A stretch of DNA of 64,000 nucleotides from JBMYZL01 sp965661765 (GCA_965661765.1 CBFIFE010000002.1:40540-104539), one strand, 5' to 3'; positions 24,654-33,782 are shown, counted from the first letter of the stretch. Made by a program: numbers and translations. The notes: generated by a model not told the origin, from the letters alone.

Positions 24654-25970
24654 ATGAGACCAGGCGGCACGGCAGCCTTTCACACCCTTGGATGCAAGCT
24701 GAATTTCAGCGAAACCTCCACCCTCGCTCGTCAACTTTCAGGTGCCGGATATGCGCGCGTGGGCATTGACGAATCTCCCGATGTGGTGGTCATCAATACG
24801 TGCAGCGTCACAGACCACGCCGATGCAAAGTGCAGGAATGCTGTGCGTCGTGCACTGAATTCCAACCCATCGGCCTATGTGGCCGTCGTGGGATGTTATG
24901 CCCAATTGAAGCCTGAAGAGATTGCCGCCATTCCAGGCGTCAACGTCGTTTTGGGGGCCGCGGAGAAATTCAACATTGTCGACAGGATTTCAGAAGCACA
25001 GCAGGCCGAGTCCCCAGCAATTCATGTCGGGGAAATCAAGGAGGTTCGCGCGTTTGTTCCCGGTTTTTCCTCGGGAGACCGAACCCGAACCTTCCTCAAG
25101 GTTCAAGATGGATGCGATTATTTTTGCTCGTTTTGCACCATTCCCCTCGCCAGAGGTCGCTCGCGCAGCGCCACGATTGAGGAGACGCTCGTGATCGCCC
25201 AGGAGGCCACAAAGGCTGGAGCGAAGGAGATTGTGTTGACGGGGGTGAACATTGGGGATTTTGGCAAAGCCCATGGCGAGAGTTTCCTGGAATTGTGCCA
25301 ATCCCTCGATGCCCTGCCTGATCTCCACCGCTTTCGCATCAGCAGCATCGAACCCAACTTGCTGGATGATGAACTGATTGACTTTGTGGCGGACAGTGAA
25401 AAATTCATGCCTCACTTTCACATGCCGTTGCAAAGTGGATCGGACCAAATCTTGTCCGCAATGCGACGTCGCTACCGTGTGGACCGTTACGCATCTCGTG
25501 TGGAGAGAATCCGACATCGCCTGCCTTTGGCTTCCATTGGGGTGGATGTGATCGCAGGATTTCCGGGCGAAGATGATGCTGCGTTTGGCGAGACCATCCA
25601 GCGCCTTCAAGACTGGCCAGTCAGCTATTTGCACGCCTTTACCTACAGCGAGAGGCAACGCACCACAGCCCTGAGGATTGAAGATGTAGTGCCCATCCCC
25701 CTTCGCCAGGAACGCACACAACAATTGCGGGCGCTTTCCTTGAAAAAACAGCGTGCCCATTATCAGCAGTTTGTGGGCTTGACGCGCCCCGTTTTGTTCG
25801 AGAACAGCTCAGAAGACGGACTCCGCTTCGGGTTCACCCCAGAATATGTCCGGGTGGCCGCAGACGCCCAACGCGTCGAGGGCAACAAACTGACCTCCAT
25901 TGCGCTGGAACGAATTCACGCTGCTGGGCACATGTCCGGTGAGCTCGTTGCGCAGACCACATCTCATTGA
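24654..25970 (+). CDS. mtaB: tRNA t6A37 methylthiotransferase MtaB
   Basis: A 438-residue radical SAM methylthiotransferase. The N-terminal UPF0004 domain carries the auxiliary cluster cysteines Cys14 (HTLGCKLN), Cys50 (NTCSVT) and Cys81 (VVGCYAQ). The radical SAM cluster is CDYFCSFC (Cys154, 158, 161). TLGCKLN and the LKVQDGCDYFCSFCTIP wording are MtaB-type rather than MiaB or RimO. It converts t6A37 to ms2t6A37 in tRNAs decoding ANN codons. ATG 24654 gives the family N-terminus. A weak promoter-like TAACTTCG lies at 24620-24627. lgt follows after 18 bases. Confidence 0.94.
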   Translation: MRPGGTAAFHTLGCKLNFSETSTLARQLSGAGYARVGIDESPDVVVINTCSVTDHADAKCRNAVRRALNSNPSAYVAVVGCYAQLKPEEIAAIPGVNVVLGAAEKFNIVDRISEAQQAESPAIHVGEIKEVRAFVPGFSSGDRTRTFLKVQDGCDYFCSFCTIPLARGRSRSATIEETLVIAQEATKAGAKEIVLTGVNIGDFGKAHGESFLELCQSLDALPDLHRFRISSIEPNLLDDELIDFVADSEKFMPHFHMPLQSGSDQILSAMRRRYRVDRYASRVERIRHRLPLASIGVDVIAGFPGEDDAAFGETIQRLQDWPVSYLHAFTYSERQRTTALRIEDVVPIPLRQERTQQLRALSLKKQRAHYQQFVGLTRPVLFENSSEDGLRFGFTPEYVRVAADAQRVEGNKLTSIALERIHAAGHMSGELVAQTTSH

Positions 25971-25988
25971 CACCACAGCTCCCTGCCC

Positions 25989-27200
25989 ATGTACCCCACC
26001 CTGTACCATGCCTTTCTCGATTTGTTCGGCTGGGATTTGCCGGGCCTGAAATTGGTCAATTCGTTCGGCTTCTTCGTGGCCATGGCTTTTGTCGTGGCCG
26101 CAGCGTTGCTCCGACGGGAAATGAATCGCCTGCAACAGTCGGGCACTTTTGACGGCGTGACCGTGCGCACCATGGTCGGGGTGCGTCCCAGCGCCCTGTC
26201 CTTGGGCGGACAGGCCCTGATTGGGTTTTTGTTCGGTTGGAAATTCTTGTATTTGATGCTCAATGCCGGTGAGCTGTTTGCTGGTGGCCGTTCGCCCCAA
26301 GCCCATCTCTTCAGCGGCGAAGGCAGCATTCCCCTCGGGCTCTTGCTGGCCGCAACCTTCGCGGGATGGCAGTGGTACGTGGGCAGACGTGACGCCCTGC
26401 CCAAGCCCGTGGAAAAGGTCATCAAGTTGCCGGCTTCGGAGCATGTAGGCGCTGTGGTCACTGCTGCTGCCATCGGCGGTTTGACAGGGGCCAAACTTTT
26501 CCACCTCCTCGAATATCCAGAAGAGTTCTACGCGTTTGTGGCAGCGCCATCTCTGAATGCCTTTCTGGGTGGACTGACCATCTACGGTGGGCTCATCGTC
26601 GGTGGACTGGCTGTGTACGCAGTGGCGCGGCGTCGTGGTTTGGCTTTTCCTTCCCTTGCAGATGCGACGGCACCTGGTTTGATGCTTGCCTACGGCATCG
26701 GCCGCATCGGCTGCCAAGTCTCCGGCGACGGCGACTGGGGTATCCCCAACCCAGCCCCCAAACCGGAGTGGCTCTCGTGGCTCCCCGATTGGATGTGGCA
26801 ATATGCCTATCCCAACAACGTCAATGCCGTTTACGGACCCAAGCCCGCAGGGTACACGGGAAAACTCATCACCGAATCCGATCCGTGGCCCATTTTTGAG
26901 GGATACGGCACCTACCTCGACCCGGCGGTTTTTCCGACTGCATTCTACGAGACCGTGATGGCCACGCTCATTTTTGGGGGGCTGTGGGCATTGCGCAAAC
27001 GTTTGACGGTGCCGGGTCAGTTGTTCGCTGTGTACCTCATGGCCAATGGTCTCGAGCGATTCACCATCGAAAAAATCCGCGTGAATGCGGAGCTCGAGGC
27101 CTTTGGCGTGACCTTCACTCAGGCGGAATTGATTTCCACGCTAACGTTTTTGAGCGGTGTGGCCTTGTGGGTTTGGCTCAAAAGAAAACAAGGCCATTAA
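25989..27200 (+). CDS. lgt: prolipoprotein diacylglyceryl transferase
   Basis: A 403-residue inner membrane enzyme that transfers diacylglycerol from phosphatidylglycerol to the lipobox cysteine, the first step in lipoprotein maturation. It has about seven hydrophobic segments. The N-terminus (LVNSFGFFVAMAFVVAA) and the Lgt signature region YGIGRIGCQVSGDGDWGI (near 235-252) are the divergent Bacteroidota form; E. coli reads RIGNFxNxExxG here. It is longer than E. coli Lgt (291) because of an insert of roughly 90 residues before the signature and another after it (EWLSWLPDWMWQYAYPNN to GYGTYLDPAVFPTAFYE). The many lipoproteins in the window need this activity. Confidence 0.9.
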   Translation: MYPTLYHAFLDLFGWDLPGLKLVNSFGFFVAMAFVVAAALLRREMNRLQQSGTFDGVTVRTMVGVRPSALSLGGQALIGFLFGWKFLYLMLNAGELFAGGRSPQAHLFSGEGSIPLGLLLAATFAGWQWYVGRRDALPKPVEKVIKLPASEHVGAVVTAAAIGGLTGAKLFHLLEYPEEFYAFVAAPSLNAFLGGLTIYGGLIVGGLAVYAVARRRGLAFPSLADATAPGLMLAYGIGRIGCQVSGDGDWGIPNPAPKPEWLSWLPDWMWQYAYPNNVNAVYGPKPAGYTGKLITESDPWPIFEGYGTYLDPAVFPTAFYETVMATLIFGGLWALRKRLTVPGQLFAVYLMANGLERFTIEKIRVNAELEAFGVTFTQAELISTLTFLSGVALWVWLKRKQGH

Positions 27201-27232
27201 ACTTCAGGTCACAGCATCCGTCAGAATGCGGA

Positions 27233-27790
27233 ATGGAACAGCCCGAATGGTTGGTCGACCTGAGTCCGACAGCACCCGCTGACCGGCGTGAACGCGCCTT
27301 CCGTGCTTTCCTTGCGACATGGCAACAACCGATTTACCGGTTCATTCGGCGCATGGTGCTGACCCATGAGGACGCCGACGATGTGACGCAGGAAACCTTG
27401 GTGCAGGTGGCGCGCTCTGTGGATTCGTTCCGTGGTGAAGCCGCTTTCAGCACTTGGTTGTACCAAATCGCCAACCGAAAGGCCCTCGACCACATCGCTG
27501 CGAAGCAGCGGCGGGCGGCGCGCTGGACACGGTGGGCGCCTCAGATGGAGGACCGCCTGGCCGCCCTGTCGGCGGACCCCCATTTCGATGGTGAGGATGC
27601 AGAACGGCGGTTGCATGCGGGTTTGGCCTGCTTGCCCCCTCGCCAAAAACAAGTGTTCATCCTGCGCTATTTTGAGGAAATGCCCTATGCTGAAATGGCC
27701 ATCATCACACAGCGAAGCGAAGGAAGCCTCAAAGCTTCATATCATCACGCGGCACAAAAACTCAAAAAACTTGTGTTGCAGGAAGATTAA
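27233..27790 (+). CDS. ECF-type RNA polymerase sigma factor
   Basis: A 185-residue sigma-70 family protein. Region 2: QPIYRFIRRMVLTHEDADDVTQETLVQVARSVDSFRGEAAFSTWLYQIANRKALDHIAAKQRR-like wording split over about 32-95, and region 4: LPPRQKQVFILRYF with EMAIITQRSEGSLKASYHHA (about 132-180). No region 1.1 or 3, so ECF class. ATG 27233 is chosen; it lies 32 bases after lgt. The two small genes behind it (single-helix protein, then a Spy-like periplasmic protein) are 35 and 15 bases apart, making a three-gene sigma cassette of the kind common in Bacteroidota. Confidence 0.92.
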   Translation: MEQPEWLVDLSPTAPADRRERAFRAFLATWQQPIYRFIRRMVLTHEDADDVTQETLVQVARSVDSFRGEAAFSTWLYQIANRKALDHIAAKQRRAARWTRWAPQMEDRLAALSADPHFDGEDAERRLHAGLACLPPRQKQVFILRYFEEMPYAEMAIITQRSEGSLKASYHHAAQKLKKLVLQED

Positions 27791-27825
27791 ACCTCAAGCC
27801 CCAAATCTTGTCATTACCCACAGAC

Positions 27826-28170
27826 ATGAATCCACGAGAATTTCCCAAACGTTTCCCATTTCGGGTTCCTGAAGGTTACCATGCCTCCGCTGCTGACGCC
27901 ATGACCGATGCTTTCATGGCTGAAACCACCGTTGGGGTCCGCAAATCCAGGTCCTATCAAATGGCTGCGGCGGCGATTTTCACAGGGCTTTTGATTGCAT
28001 CTGCGGGTTGGCTGTACCTCGAGAGCGCTTCGCGTCCTGCATGCGTGACTTTTGCCTGCTTGTTGGAAGAAACCGAGACCGAACTGTTGGAATCCGAATA
28101 CGAACAACTCATGGAAGAAGCGGCTTGGGACCTTGAATTGGCCCCGTGGCCTTCATCCGATTCCTTTTGA
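27826..28170 (+). CDS. small single-pass membrane protein of the sigma-factor operon
   Basis: A 114-residue protein starting at ATG 27826 (MNPREFPKRFPFRVPEGYHA). One membrane helix at about 46-64 (MAAAAIFTGLLIASAGWLYL) splits a cytosolic N-terminus from a short, strongly acidic periplasmic tail (LLEETETELLESEYEQLMEEA). The FRVPEGYHA start recurs in Bacteroidota proteins encoded directly after ECF sigma genes. Position and topology suggest an anti-sigma factor or its partner, but no zinc-binding HxxxCxxC motif is present, so this is inference. Confidence 0.75.
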   Translation: MNPREFPKRFPFRVPEGYHASAADAMTDAFMAETTVGVRKSRSYQMAAAAIFTGLLIASAGWLYLESASRPACVTFACLLEETETELLESEYEQLMEEAAWDLELAPWPSSDSF

Positions 28171-28185
28171 CCCAATCTTTGCCCA

Positions 28186-28662
28186 ATGAAGCTCTTGCCC
28201 TTCCTTCTTGCGCTGCTGCTTTTGAACAACCCGTTGTCGGCCCAAATCCGGCCTGGAGGCTTGATTGGACAAAACCCCGACCGGATGGAGGCTTTGCGCA
28301 TTGCCTTTTTCACTGAAGCACTGTCATTGACCCCGGAAGAAGCGGAGGTGTTTTGGCCTGTCATGCGCGAGGAAAGAGAGAAAATGGAGGCCCACCGCGC
28401 GCAGATGGACAGCCTTCAAACGGCCTTGGATGCAGCGGACGAAATGTCAGATGCGGAGGCTTTTGCCCACCTGGAGGCTTTGGCCGATTTGCGATTGGAA
28501 GACATCACAATGAAAAACCAAATGTTGTTGACCATCGCCAACACACTCGGTCCACAGCGTGCCTTGGAGATTCCCAAACTCGAAGAACGTTTCCGACGGC
28601 GGATCATCGAGGAAGTTCAACAACGAAGGAACGCGGGTGGCATTCGACCCAGACCACGCTGA
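28186..28662 (+). CDS. Spy/LTXXQ-like periplasmic protein
   Basis: A 158-residue protein with a signal peptide (LLALLLLNNPLSA/QIR) and a nearly all-helical mature part. The segment RIAFFTEALSLTPEEAEVFWPVMREEREKME has the LTxxEAxxFWPV pattern of the Spy-like / heavy-metal-sensor-like proteins of Bacteroidota. The C-terminus is basic (RRRIIEEVQQRRNAGG). It is third in the sigma cassette, 15 bases after the membrane protein. Likely an envelope-stress chaperone or sensor feeding back on the sigma factor; this is inference from family and position. Confidence 0.8.
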   Translation: MKLLPFLLALLLLNNPLSAQIRPGGLIGQNPDRMEALRIAFFTEALSLTPEEAEVFWPVMREEREKMEAHRAQMDSLQTALDAADEMSDAEAFAHLEALADLRLEDITMKNQMLLTIANTLGPQRALEIPKLEERFRRRIIEEVQQRRNAGGIRPRPR

Positions 28663-28685
28663 TCCATCGCCAAATCAGTTCGCGT

Positions 28686-29099
28686 TCAATCGCCCTCAAC
28701 TGGCTGGAAAACAAGGCAGACGCCATTGACACAATGTCGCATGCCTGTAGAAGTCGGACCGTCCGGGAAAATGTGGCCCAAATGTCCACCGCATCCCGAG
28801 CATCGCATTTCTGTCCGAATCATGCCGTGCGAAACATCCCGATGCAAGACAATGGCTTCTGCTGCCACTGCATCGTCAAAGCTGGGCCAACCGCAACCTG
28901 AGTCAAACTTGGCGGATGAATCGTACAAGGTTTGGCCACATCCCTTGCAGGCATAGGTGCCCTTGCGATGTTCTTGGTTCAACTTCGAGCTCCAGGGCGG
29001 CTCTGTTCCGGACTCCCGCAAAACTCGATGCGCTTCTGGCCCCAACTTTTCTTTCCATTGCGCTTCGGTCATGTGCTCGAAAGAAGCGTCTTCACTCAT
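28686..29099 (-). CDS. msrB: peptide-methionine (R)-S-oxide reductase
   Basis: A 137-residue MsrB that reduces methionine-R-sulfoxide in proteins. Zinc cysteines are complete (Cys51/Cys54 in CKGC, Cys100/Cys103 in CSGC), with GCGWPSF and the catalytic RHCVNG motif (Cys123). No signal peptide, so cytosolic. Its start overlaps the helicase stop by four bases on the minus strand, so it is translationally coupled to that gene. It is convergent with the sigma cassette across 23 bases. Confidence 0.96.
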   Translation of the reverse strand: MSEDASFEHMTEAQWKEKLGPEAHRVLRESGTEPPWSSKLNQEHRKGTYACKGCGQTLYDSSAKFDSGCGWPSFDDAVAAEAIVLHRDVSHGMIRTEMRCSGCGGHLGHIFPDGPTSTGMRHCVNGVCLVFQPVEGD

Positions 29100-30475
29100 T
29101 CGCTTGATGATTTTGGGTTGCTCGAACTGCCCCCGCGATTCGGCTTGCGCCCTCCTCGAAAACGCCGGTTTTTGCTTCCTTCTCCTCCACTCCCAGCCCC
29201 CTTCGTTCCCTCGTCCCCCCTCCTCTTGGCTCCGTCGTTTCTTCGTCCTCTGCCCCCTTGACCGCCTCGTCCCCGCGACCCTTGGCCGCTTCGATCCGCA
29301 GATTTGCCGGTGTACTCCGGGCCTTCTCCGAGATCGGAAGGGATTTTGAGCTTGGGCACCTCCTTTTCAATCAACTTTTCGATTCGTTTGAAGCGCGGTT
29401 GATCTTCTGGGCTCACCAACGTGATGCCTTCACCGTCCCGATCGGCCCGAGCTGTTCGCCCGATTCGGTGCACGTAGTCCTCCTCATTCGGCGGCACATC
29501 ATAGTTGATCACCAACTCAATGTTGTCAATGTCAATGCCTCGACTGACCACATCGGTCGCCACAAGGATGGGGATCTTGCGCTGACGAAAGGCCAGCATG
29601 ACCTCTTCGCGCTCGTTTTGTTCCAAATCCGAACTGATTCGATCGCAGACGATGCCTGCCTTTTTCAAGGCTCGCACCACTTGCGATACGGTTCGCTTTC
29701 TGCTCGTGAAGACGATGCCGCTTTTGACATTTCTCTCCTTGAGCACACGAACCAAGACATCGTCTTTTTGATGATCAAACAGAACGTAAGCCCCTTGCTT
29801 GATTTTTTCCGCTGGCTTCGAGAGGGCCAATTTGACGGTCACCGGGTCCTTCAACAACTCATGGGCCAACTTGTCAATGCGATCCGGCATGGTCGCCGAA
29901 AACAGCAAGGTCTGCCTTTCTTTCTTGCAATGGTCGGCAATGCGCATGATGTCGCCCAGAAATCCCATGTCCAACATCCGGTCCGCCTCATCGAGGATCA
30001 GGGCCATGAGTTCGGACAAATCGACATAGCCCAAATTCAAATGGGACAGCAACCGGCCAGGTGTGGCAATGATGATGTCCGCCCCTTCTTTGAGCGCCTT
30101 TTTTTCTCGCGAAAAATCATGCCCTGAACCGCCGCCATAGATGGCCAAGGAAGTCACCTTTGCGTAGTACCCGAAGCCCTCAACGGCCTGGTCAATCTGC
30201 ATCGCCAATTCGCGAGTGGGCACAATGATCAGCGCCTTGACCTTTCCGTTGTCGGGCGTATCGAGGATGCGATCAATGGTCGGCAACAAAAAGGCCGCTG
30301 TTTTTCCAGTCCCTGTTTGGGCCACCCCCATCAAATCACGTCCTTCCAAAACTGGCGGAATCGCCTGGGACTGAATCGGGGTGGCTTCTGCGAATCCCAT
30401 GGCGTCCAAAGCGTCCATGACATCCGGATGCAACCGCATGCTTTCGAAGCGGGTGCGTTCTTTCTCTATTTCCAC
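29096..30475 (-). CDS. DEAD-box ATP-dependent RNA helicase
   Basis: A 459-residue helicase of the RhlE/CshA type. The Q motif needs the Phe of FESMRLHPDVM and continues with ATPIQSQAIP, so the GTG at 30475 is preferred over the internal ATG at 30439. Motif I AQTGTGKT, Ia PTRELAMQ, Ib TPGRL, II DEAD, III SAT, V RGIDI and VI HRIGRTARA are all present. The tail from about 395 is rich in Gly, Arg and Glu with RGG-like repeats (RGRGGQGGRGRR), which binds RNA. Such helicases act in RNA decay or ribosome assembly. msrB is coupled downstream. Confidence 0.95.
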   Translation of the reverse strand: MEIEKERTRFESMRLHPDVMDALDAMGFAEATPIQSQAIPPVLEGRDLMGVAQTGTGKTAAFLLPTIDRILDTPDNGKVKALIIVPTRELAMQIDQAVEGFGYYAKVTSLAIYGGGSGHDFSREKKALKEGADIIIATPGRLLSHLNLGYVDLSELMALILDEADRMLDMGFLGDIMRIADHCKKERQTLLFSATMPDRIDKLAHELLKDPVTVKLALSKPAEKIKQGAYVLFDHQKDDVLVRVLKERNVKSGIVFTSRKRTVSQVVRALKKAGIVCDRISSDLEQNEREEVMLAFRQRKIPILVATDVVSRGIDIDNIELVINYDVPPNEEDYVHRIGRTARADRDGEGITLVSPEDQPRFKRIEKLIEKEVPKLKIPSDLGEGPEYTGKSADRSGQGSRGRGGQGGRGRRNDGAKRRGDEGTKGAGSGGEGSKNRRFRGGRKPNRGGSSSNPKSSSE

Positions 30476-30560
30476 GGGGTGAATTTACACCACAACTTGC
30501 AATTGCATGATGCAACTTTGGGTGGGTTGTCGTTGTTTAGGCTGTAGATTGAGACTCTTT

Positions 30561-33266
30561 ATGCCAAACCGACCCTTCGCCCACCAGCTCTCCCTCAGCA
30601 TCGCCTCGTTGTGCCTGATCTGTTCGGGCTTTTTCTCGCAAGCTCGAGCAGACCATGCCTTGGGCGGGGAAATCGTCTACAATTATCTCGGCGGCGGAGA
30701 TTTCGAAATTACCGTGTTTTTTTACCGAGAGTGTTTTGACAACGGTACAACTGGGAGCAATCTTGACGATTTCATCAGCTTGGGCATCTTTGAAGGCAAC
30801 AGTACATTCGACATCGTTTCCGTTCCATTGAGTCAATTTTCCACCGAGCCGGTCGAAATTGTTTTGGAGAACCCTTGTGGCAACTTGCCCCCGAATTTGT
30901 GCATGCAACGCCTGGAGTACAGCACAATCGTCAATCTCCCGTCGAGTCCACAAGGGTACAATTTGGTTTTTGAGCGTTGCTGCAGAAACTCGGGAATTGT
31001 CAACATCCCCAACCCCCAAGCGGTGGGCATCGGACTGACCACGGACATCCCGCCATTCACAGATGACAGCGCCCCCAATTCATCGCCACAATTCAACAGC
31101 TACCCCCCTGCCGGTTTGTGTGCAAATTTTGCTTTCTACCTCGACCAATCAGCCACCGATGTGGATGGCGATTCCCTGGCGTACAGCCTCTGCACCCCAT
31201 GGAATGGCGGTTCACAAAATGACCCGGCGCCCATTCCTTCCCCGTCGAGTTCGTTGACCCCCATTCCTTGGGGAGCTGGGTTTGGTCCGTCGAATCCGAT
31301 CCCCGCCAATCCCGATTTTGCCATTGATCCTTTGACAGGCCAAATCACGGGATTCCCGACCCAATTGGGGGCTTATGTGATTGGGATTTGTGTGAGCGAG
31401 TACCGCAACGGGGAGTTGTTGAGCACGGTGATGCGGGACTTTCAGTTCAACGTTGTCAATTGCGACCCCACCATCATTTCAGCGGTCACGCCACAATCAA
31501 CGGACCAATTCTGTGTGGGCGAGACCATTGATTTCACTGAGCAAAGCATTGGTGCCCAATCCTATCTGTGGGACTTTGGCATTCCTGGTGCCACCGATGA
31601 CATCAGCGATTTGGCCGCCCCATCTTTTACCTTTCCAGATACTGGCATTTACGACATCACCTTGATTGTCAACCCGGATTGGCCTTGTGCGGACACATCC
31701 GTGAGCACCTTCTACGTCTACGAGCCCCTTGATTTGACCATCAGCATTGCCGATTATATGTGTTTGGGCGACGGAATGGAAGCCTTTCGGTTGGCGGGAG
31801 ATGGTGCTTTCAATACTTCAACAGACGTGGTGTGGTCCATTCCCGATGGAAGCCCATCAACGGCGACAACCTTGCTGACGCCTTGGATCGAGGTAGACGC
31901 TGGTTCGGATTGGAGTGCAAACTTTTACGCCTCGCACTATGGCTGCGCGTCAGATGTCGATTTTTCTTGGGAAGCGCCTGCTCCGCCCATTGCTGACGTC
32001 GAAGATCAATCCTCGTTTTGCAATGGTTTGGACTTCAGCTTCACCAACCTCTCTGCGCAGGCAGAATCCTATGTTTGGGATTTTGGCGTGGCCAACATCA
32101 ACAACGACGTCAGCACGGCAGAAAATCCAGAATACAGCTACCCCGTGTATGGCAATTATGTGGTCACCCTGATTGCATCGGCGCCATTTGCCTGCTCAGA
32201 CACAGCCACTGCCGCGGTTTCCATCGACCCACCCCTTGACCCCACATTCACAGGAGCATCATCGGATTGCTTCAGCACACATCTCATCAACTTGCAAGCC
32301 ACGGGCGAGAACCCAGAGAATGCCGTCTATTCATGGGATTTTGGCGGGACAGCCACTTCCACATCTTCATCGGATGTTCAGATCAACGGGCTTCAATACG
32401 AGGAGCCTGGCGATTACAACATCTCGCTGACTGTCGAAGCCAATGGCTGCACAGAAATGCTCAATGTGCCTGTCACCATTGTTCCTGACCCGACCATTGG
32501 GTTCTCCGCATCCAATACCAGCGGATGTCCCCCGCATACTGTTCAATTCACGAACATCAGCAACAGCGAGACGACCACTTCCTATTTGTGGGATTTCGGA
32601 GATGGGAACGCCTCTGTCCAAGCCTCCCCCTCCCATGTCTACCAAACCCCCGGAACCTACACCGTCATGCTGAGCATGGGCACTGCCGGGAATTGCGTCG
32701 CCACCTTGGTGGACATCGAGGATGGCCTCATTCAGGTGGCGTCACCTCCCCTGGCAGGATTCGACATCACGCCAAACAGCGTGGACATTTTGGACCCTGA
32801 AGTTGAGATCCAGTATCTCGGAGACGCGGGCATGGATGTTTACTACAGCATGGGCGATGGAGGGAGTTTGGGCACCGCTTCAGGAAATTATACCTTCACA
32901 GAAGGCGGGGTGTTTGATGTGGTTCAAACCGTGGTCGACCCCAATGGTTGCGCCTCTACAGCCACTGGCCAAGTCGCTGTGAGCGGCTCTGTGGTTTACA
33001 GCCCTACCGCCTTTTCACCCAACAACGATGGAATGAACGACACTTGGTTGCCAGTGGCCATTGGCACCACCAGCTATGCGCTGGAGGTTTTCAATCGATG
33101 GGGAGAACGGGTTTGGTACACCGAAGACAAGCAAGTTCCATGGCTGGGACAACACGAATCCGGCCAACATTTTGTGGAAGATGGCGTCTACTCTTGGGTC
33201 TTGCGCATCGAAGATGACCTGCGCAATCCCGAAATCCACAAAGGCAATGTCCTGCTATTCAGGTAA
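30561..33266 (+). CDS. secreted PKD-repeat protein with gliding motility-associated C-terminal domain
   Basis: A 901-residue secreted protein: signal peptide ending near SQARA/DHALGG, then an N-terminal beta domain (DHALGGEIVYNYLGGGDFEI) common to large Bacteroidota surface proteins, followed by several PKD-like modules with YLWDFG/YVWDFG/YSWDFGG/YLWDFGDGN strands between about 330 and 740. It ends in the CHU_C/gliding motility-associated domain: SPTAFSPNNDGMNDTW, LEVFNRWGERVWYT and a final GNVLLFR (T9SS type B signal). Likely exported by T9SS to the cell surface as an adhesin; no enzyme domain is seen. It is divergent from the helicase, with 85 bases between. Confidence 0.9.
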   Translation: MPNRPFAHQLSLSIASLCLICSGFFSQARADHALGGEIVYNYLGGGDFEITVFFYRECFDNGTTGSNLDDFISLGIFEGNSTFDIVSVPLSQFSTEPVEIVLENPCGNLPPNLCMQRLEYSTIVNLPSSPQGYNLVFERCCRNSGIVNIPNPQAVGIGLTTDIPPFTDDSAPNSSPQFNSYPPAGLCANFAFYLDQSATDVDGDSLAYSLCTPWNGGSQNDPAPIPSPSSSLTPIPWGAGFGPSNPIPANPDFAIDPLTGQITGFPTQLGAYVIGICVSEYRNGELLSTVMRDFQFNVVNCDPTIISAVTPQSTDQFCVGETIDFTEQSIGAQSYLWDFGIPGATDDISDLAAPSFTFPDTGIYDITLIVNPDWPCADTSVSTFYVYEPLDLTISIADYMCLGDGMEAFRLAGDGAFNTSTDVVWSIPDGSPSTATTLLTPWIEVDAGSDWSANFYASHYGCASDVDFSWEAPAPPIADVEDQSSFCNGLDFSFTNLSAQAESYVWDFGVANINNDVSTAENPEYSYPVYGNYVVTLIASAPFACSDTATAAVSIDPPLDPTFTGASSDCFSTHLINLQATGENPENAVYSWDFGGTATSTSSSDVQINGLQYEEPGDYNISLTVEANGCTEMLNVPVTIVPDPTIGFSASNTSGCPPHTVQFTNISNSETTTSYLWDFGDGNASVQASPSHVYQTPGTYTVMLSMGTAGNCVATLVDIEDGLIQVASPPLAGFDITPNSVDILDPEVEIQYLGDAGMDVYYSMGDGGSLGTASGNYTFTEGGVFDVVQTVVDPNGCASTATGQVAVSGSVVYSPTAFSPNNDGMNDTWLPVAIGTTSYALEVFNRWGERVWYTEDKQVPWLGQHESGQHFVEDGVYSWVLRIEDDLRNPEIHKGNVLLFR

Positions 33267-33318
33267 TCAACCTGCTCAGGGCAGGCACAGGACGCGAGAA
33301 TTCGAGAACAAATAGAAA

Positions 33319-33350
33319 TTTGCACAGCTAATTCTCTTCCAATATCTTCG
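33319..33350 (+). promoter_or_regulatory. Bacteroidota-type promoter of the PUR-protein gene
   Basis: TTTG at 33319-33322, a 20-base spacer, and TATCTTCG at 33343-33350, one base off the TAnnTTTG consensus of the Bacteroidota primary sigma factor. The ATG is 17 bases past it at 33368, so the leader is short. Confidence 0.7.
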
Positions 33351-33367
33351 CGATAGACCATTGAAAG

Positions 33368-33712
33368 ATGAGTGATTACAACAACAAGGAGGAGCTCTAC
33401 TCCAAACCCGTTCGGGCAGGCAAGCGGACGTATTTCTTCGATGTGAAGGCAACACGGGGAAAAGATCTGTACATGACCATCACAGAGAGCAAGCGGCGAT
33501 TTGAAGACGATGGAAGTGTGCACTACCAAAAGCACAAAATCTTCCTGTATCGTGAAGACTTTCAGAAATTCGAAGAAGGATTTTTGGATGCCGTGGACAA
33601 GATTCAAGAGTTGATGGCTACAGGCGAATACCGCGACCCAATCACAGAACGGGCGGAAATGGAGCAGGACTCCGCTGAGCCCAGTGGAGACATCAACTTC
33701 GAGGACTTGTAA
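33368..33712 (+). CDS. PUR-family DNA/RNA-binding protein (DUF3276)
   Basis: A 114-residue cytosolic protein. Residues about 8-80 form a PUR repeat: LYSKPVRAGKRTYFFDVKATRGKDLYMTITES, then DGSVHYQKHKIFLYREDFQKFEEGF. The C-terminus is acidic and disordered (ERAEMEQDSAEPSGDINFEDL). PUR-alpha-like domains bind purine-rich single-stranded DNA or RNA; the role in bacteria is unclear. It stands alone behind its own promoter, and about 95 bases separate it from the next gene. Confidence 0.92.
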   Translation: MSDYNNKEELYSKPVRAGKRTYFFDVKATRGKDLYMTITESKRRFEDDGSVHYQKHKIFLYREDFQKFEEGFLDAVDKIQELMATGEYRDPITERAEMEQDSAEPSGDINFEDL

Positions 33713-33782
33713 GGCCTGCCCCCTCCTCCCGTCGGCTTCGTCCCCGTGAATAACTTTCCAAACCATGCAGATGGGAGGTTGC

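Noticed and set aside
33270..33295. Terminator after the PKD-repeat gene (CCTGC/GCAGG arms)
   Set aside because: The stem is only five pairs and no T run follows.
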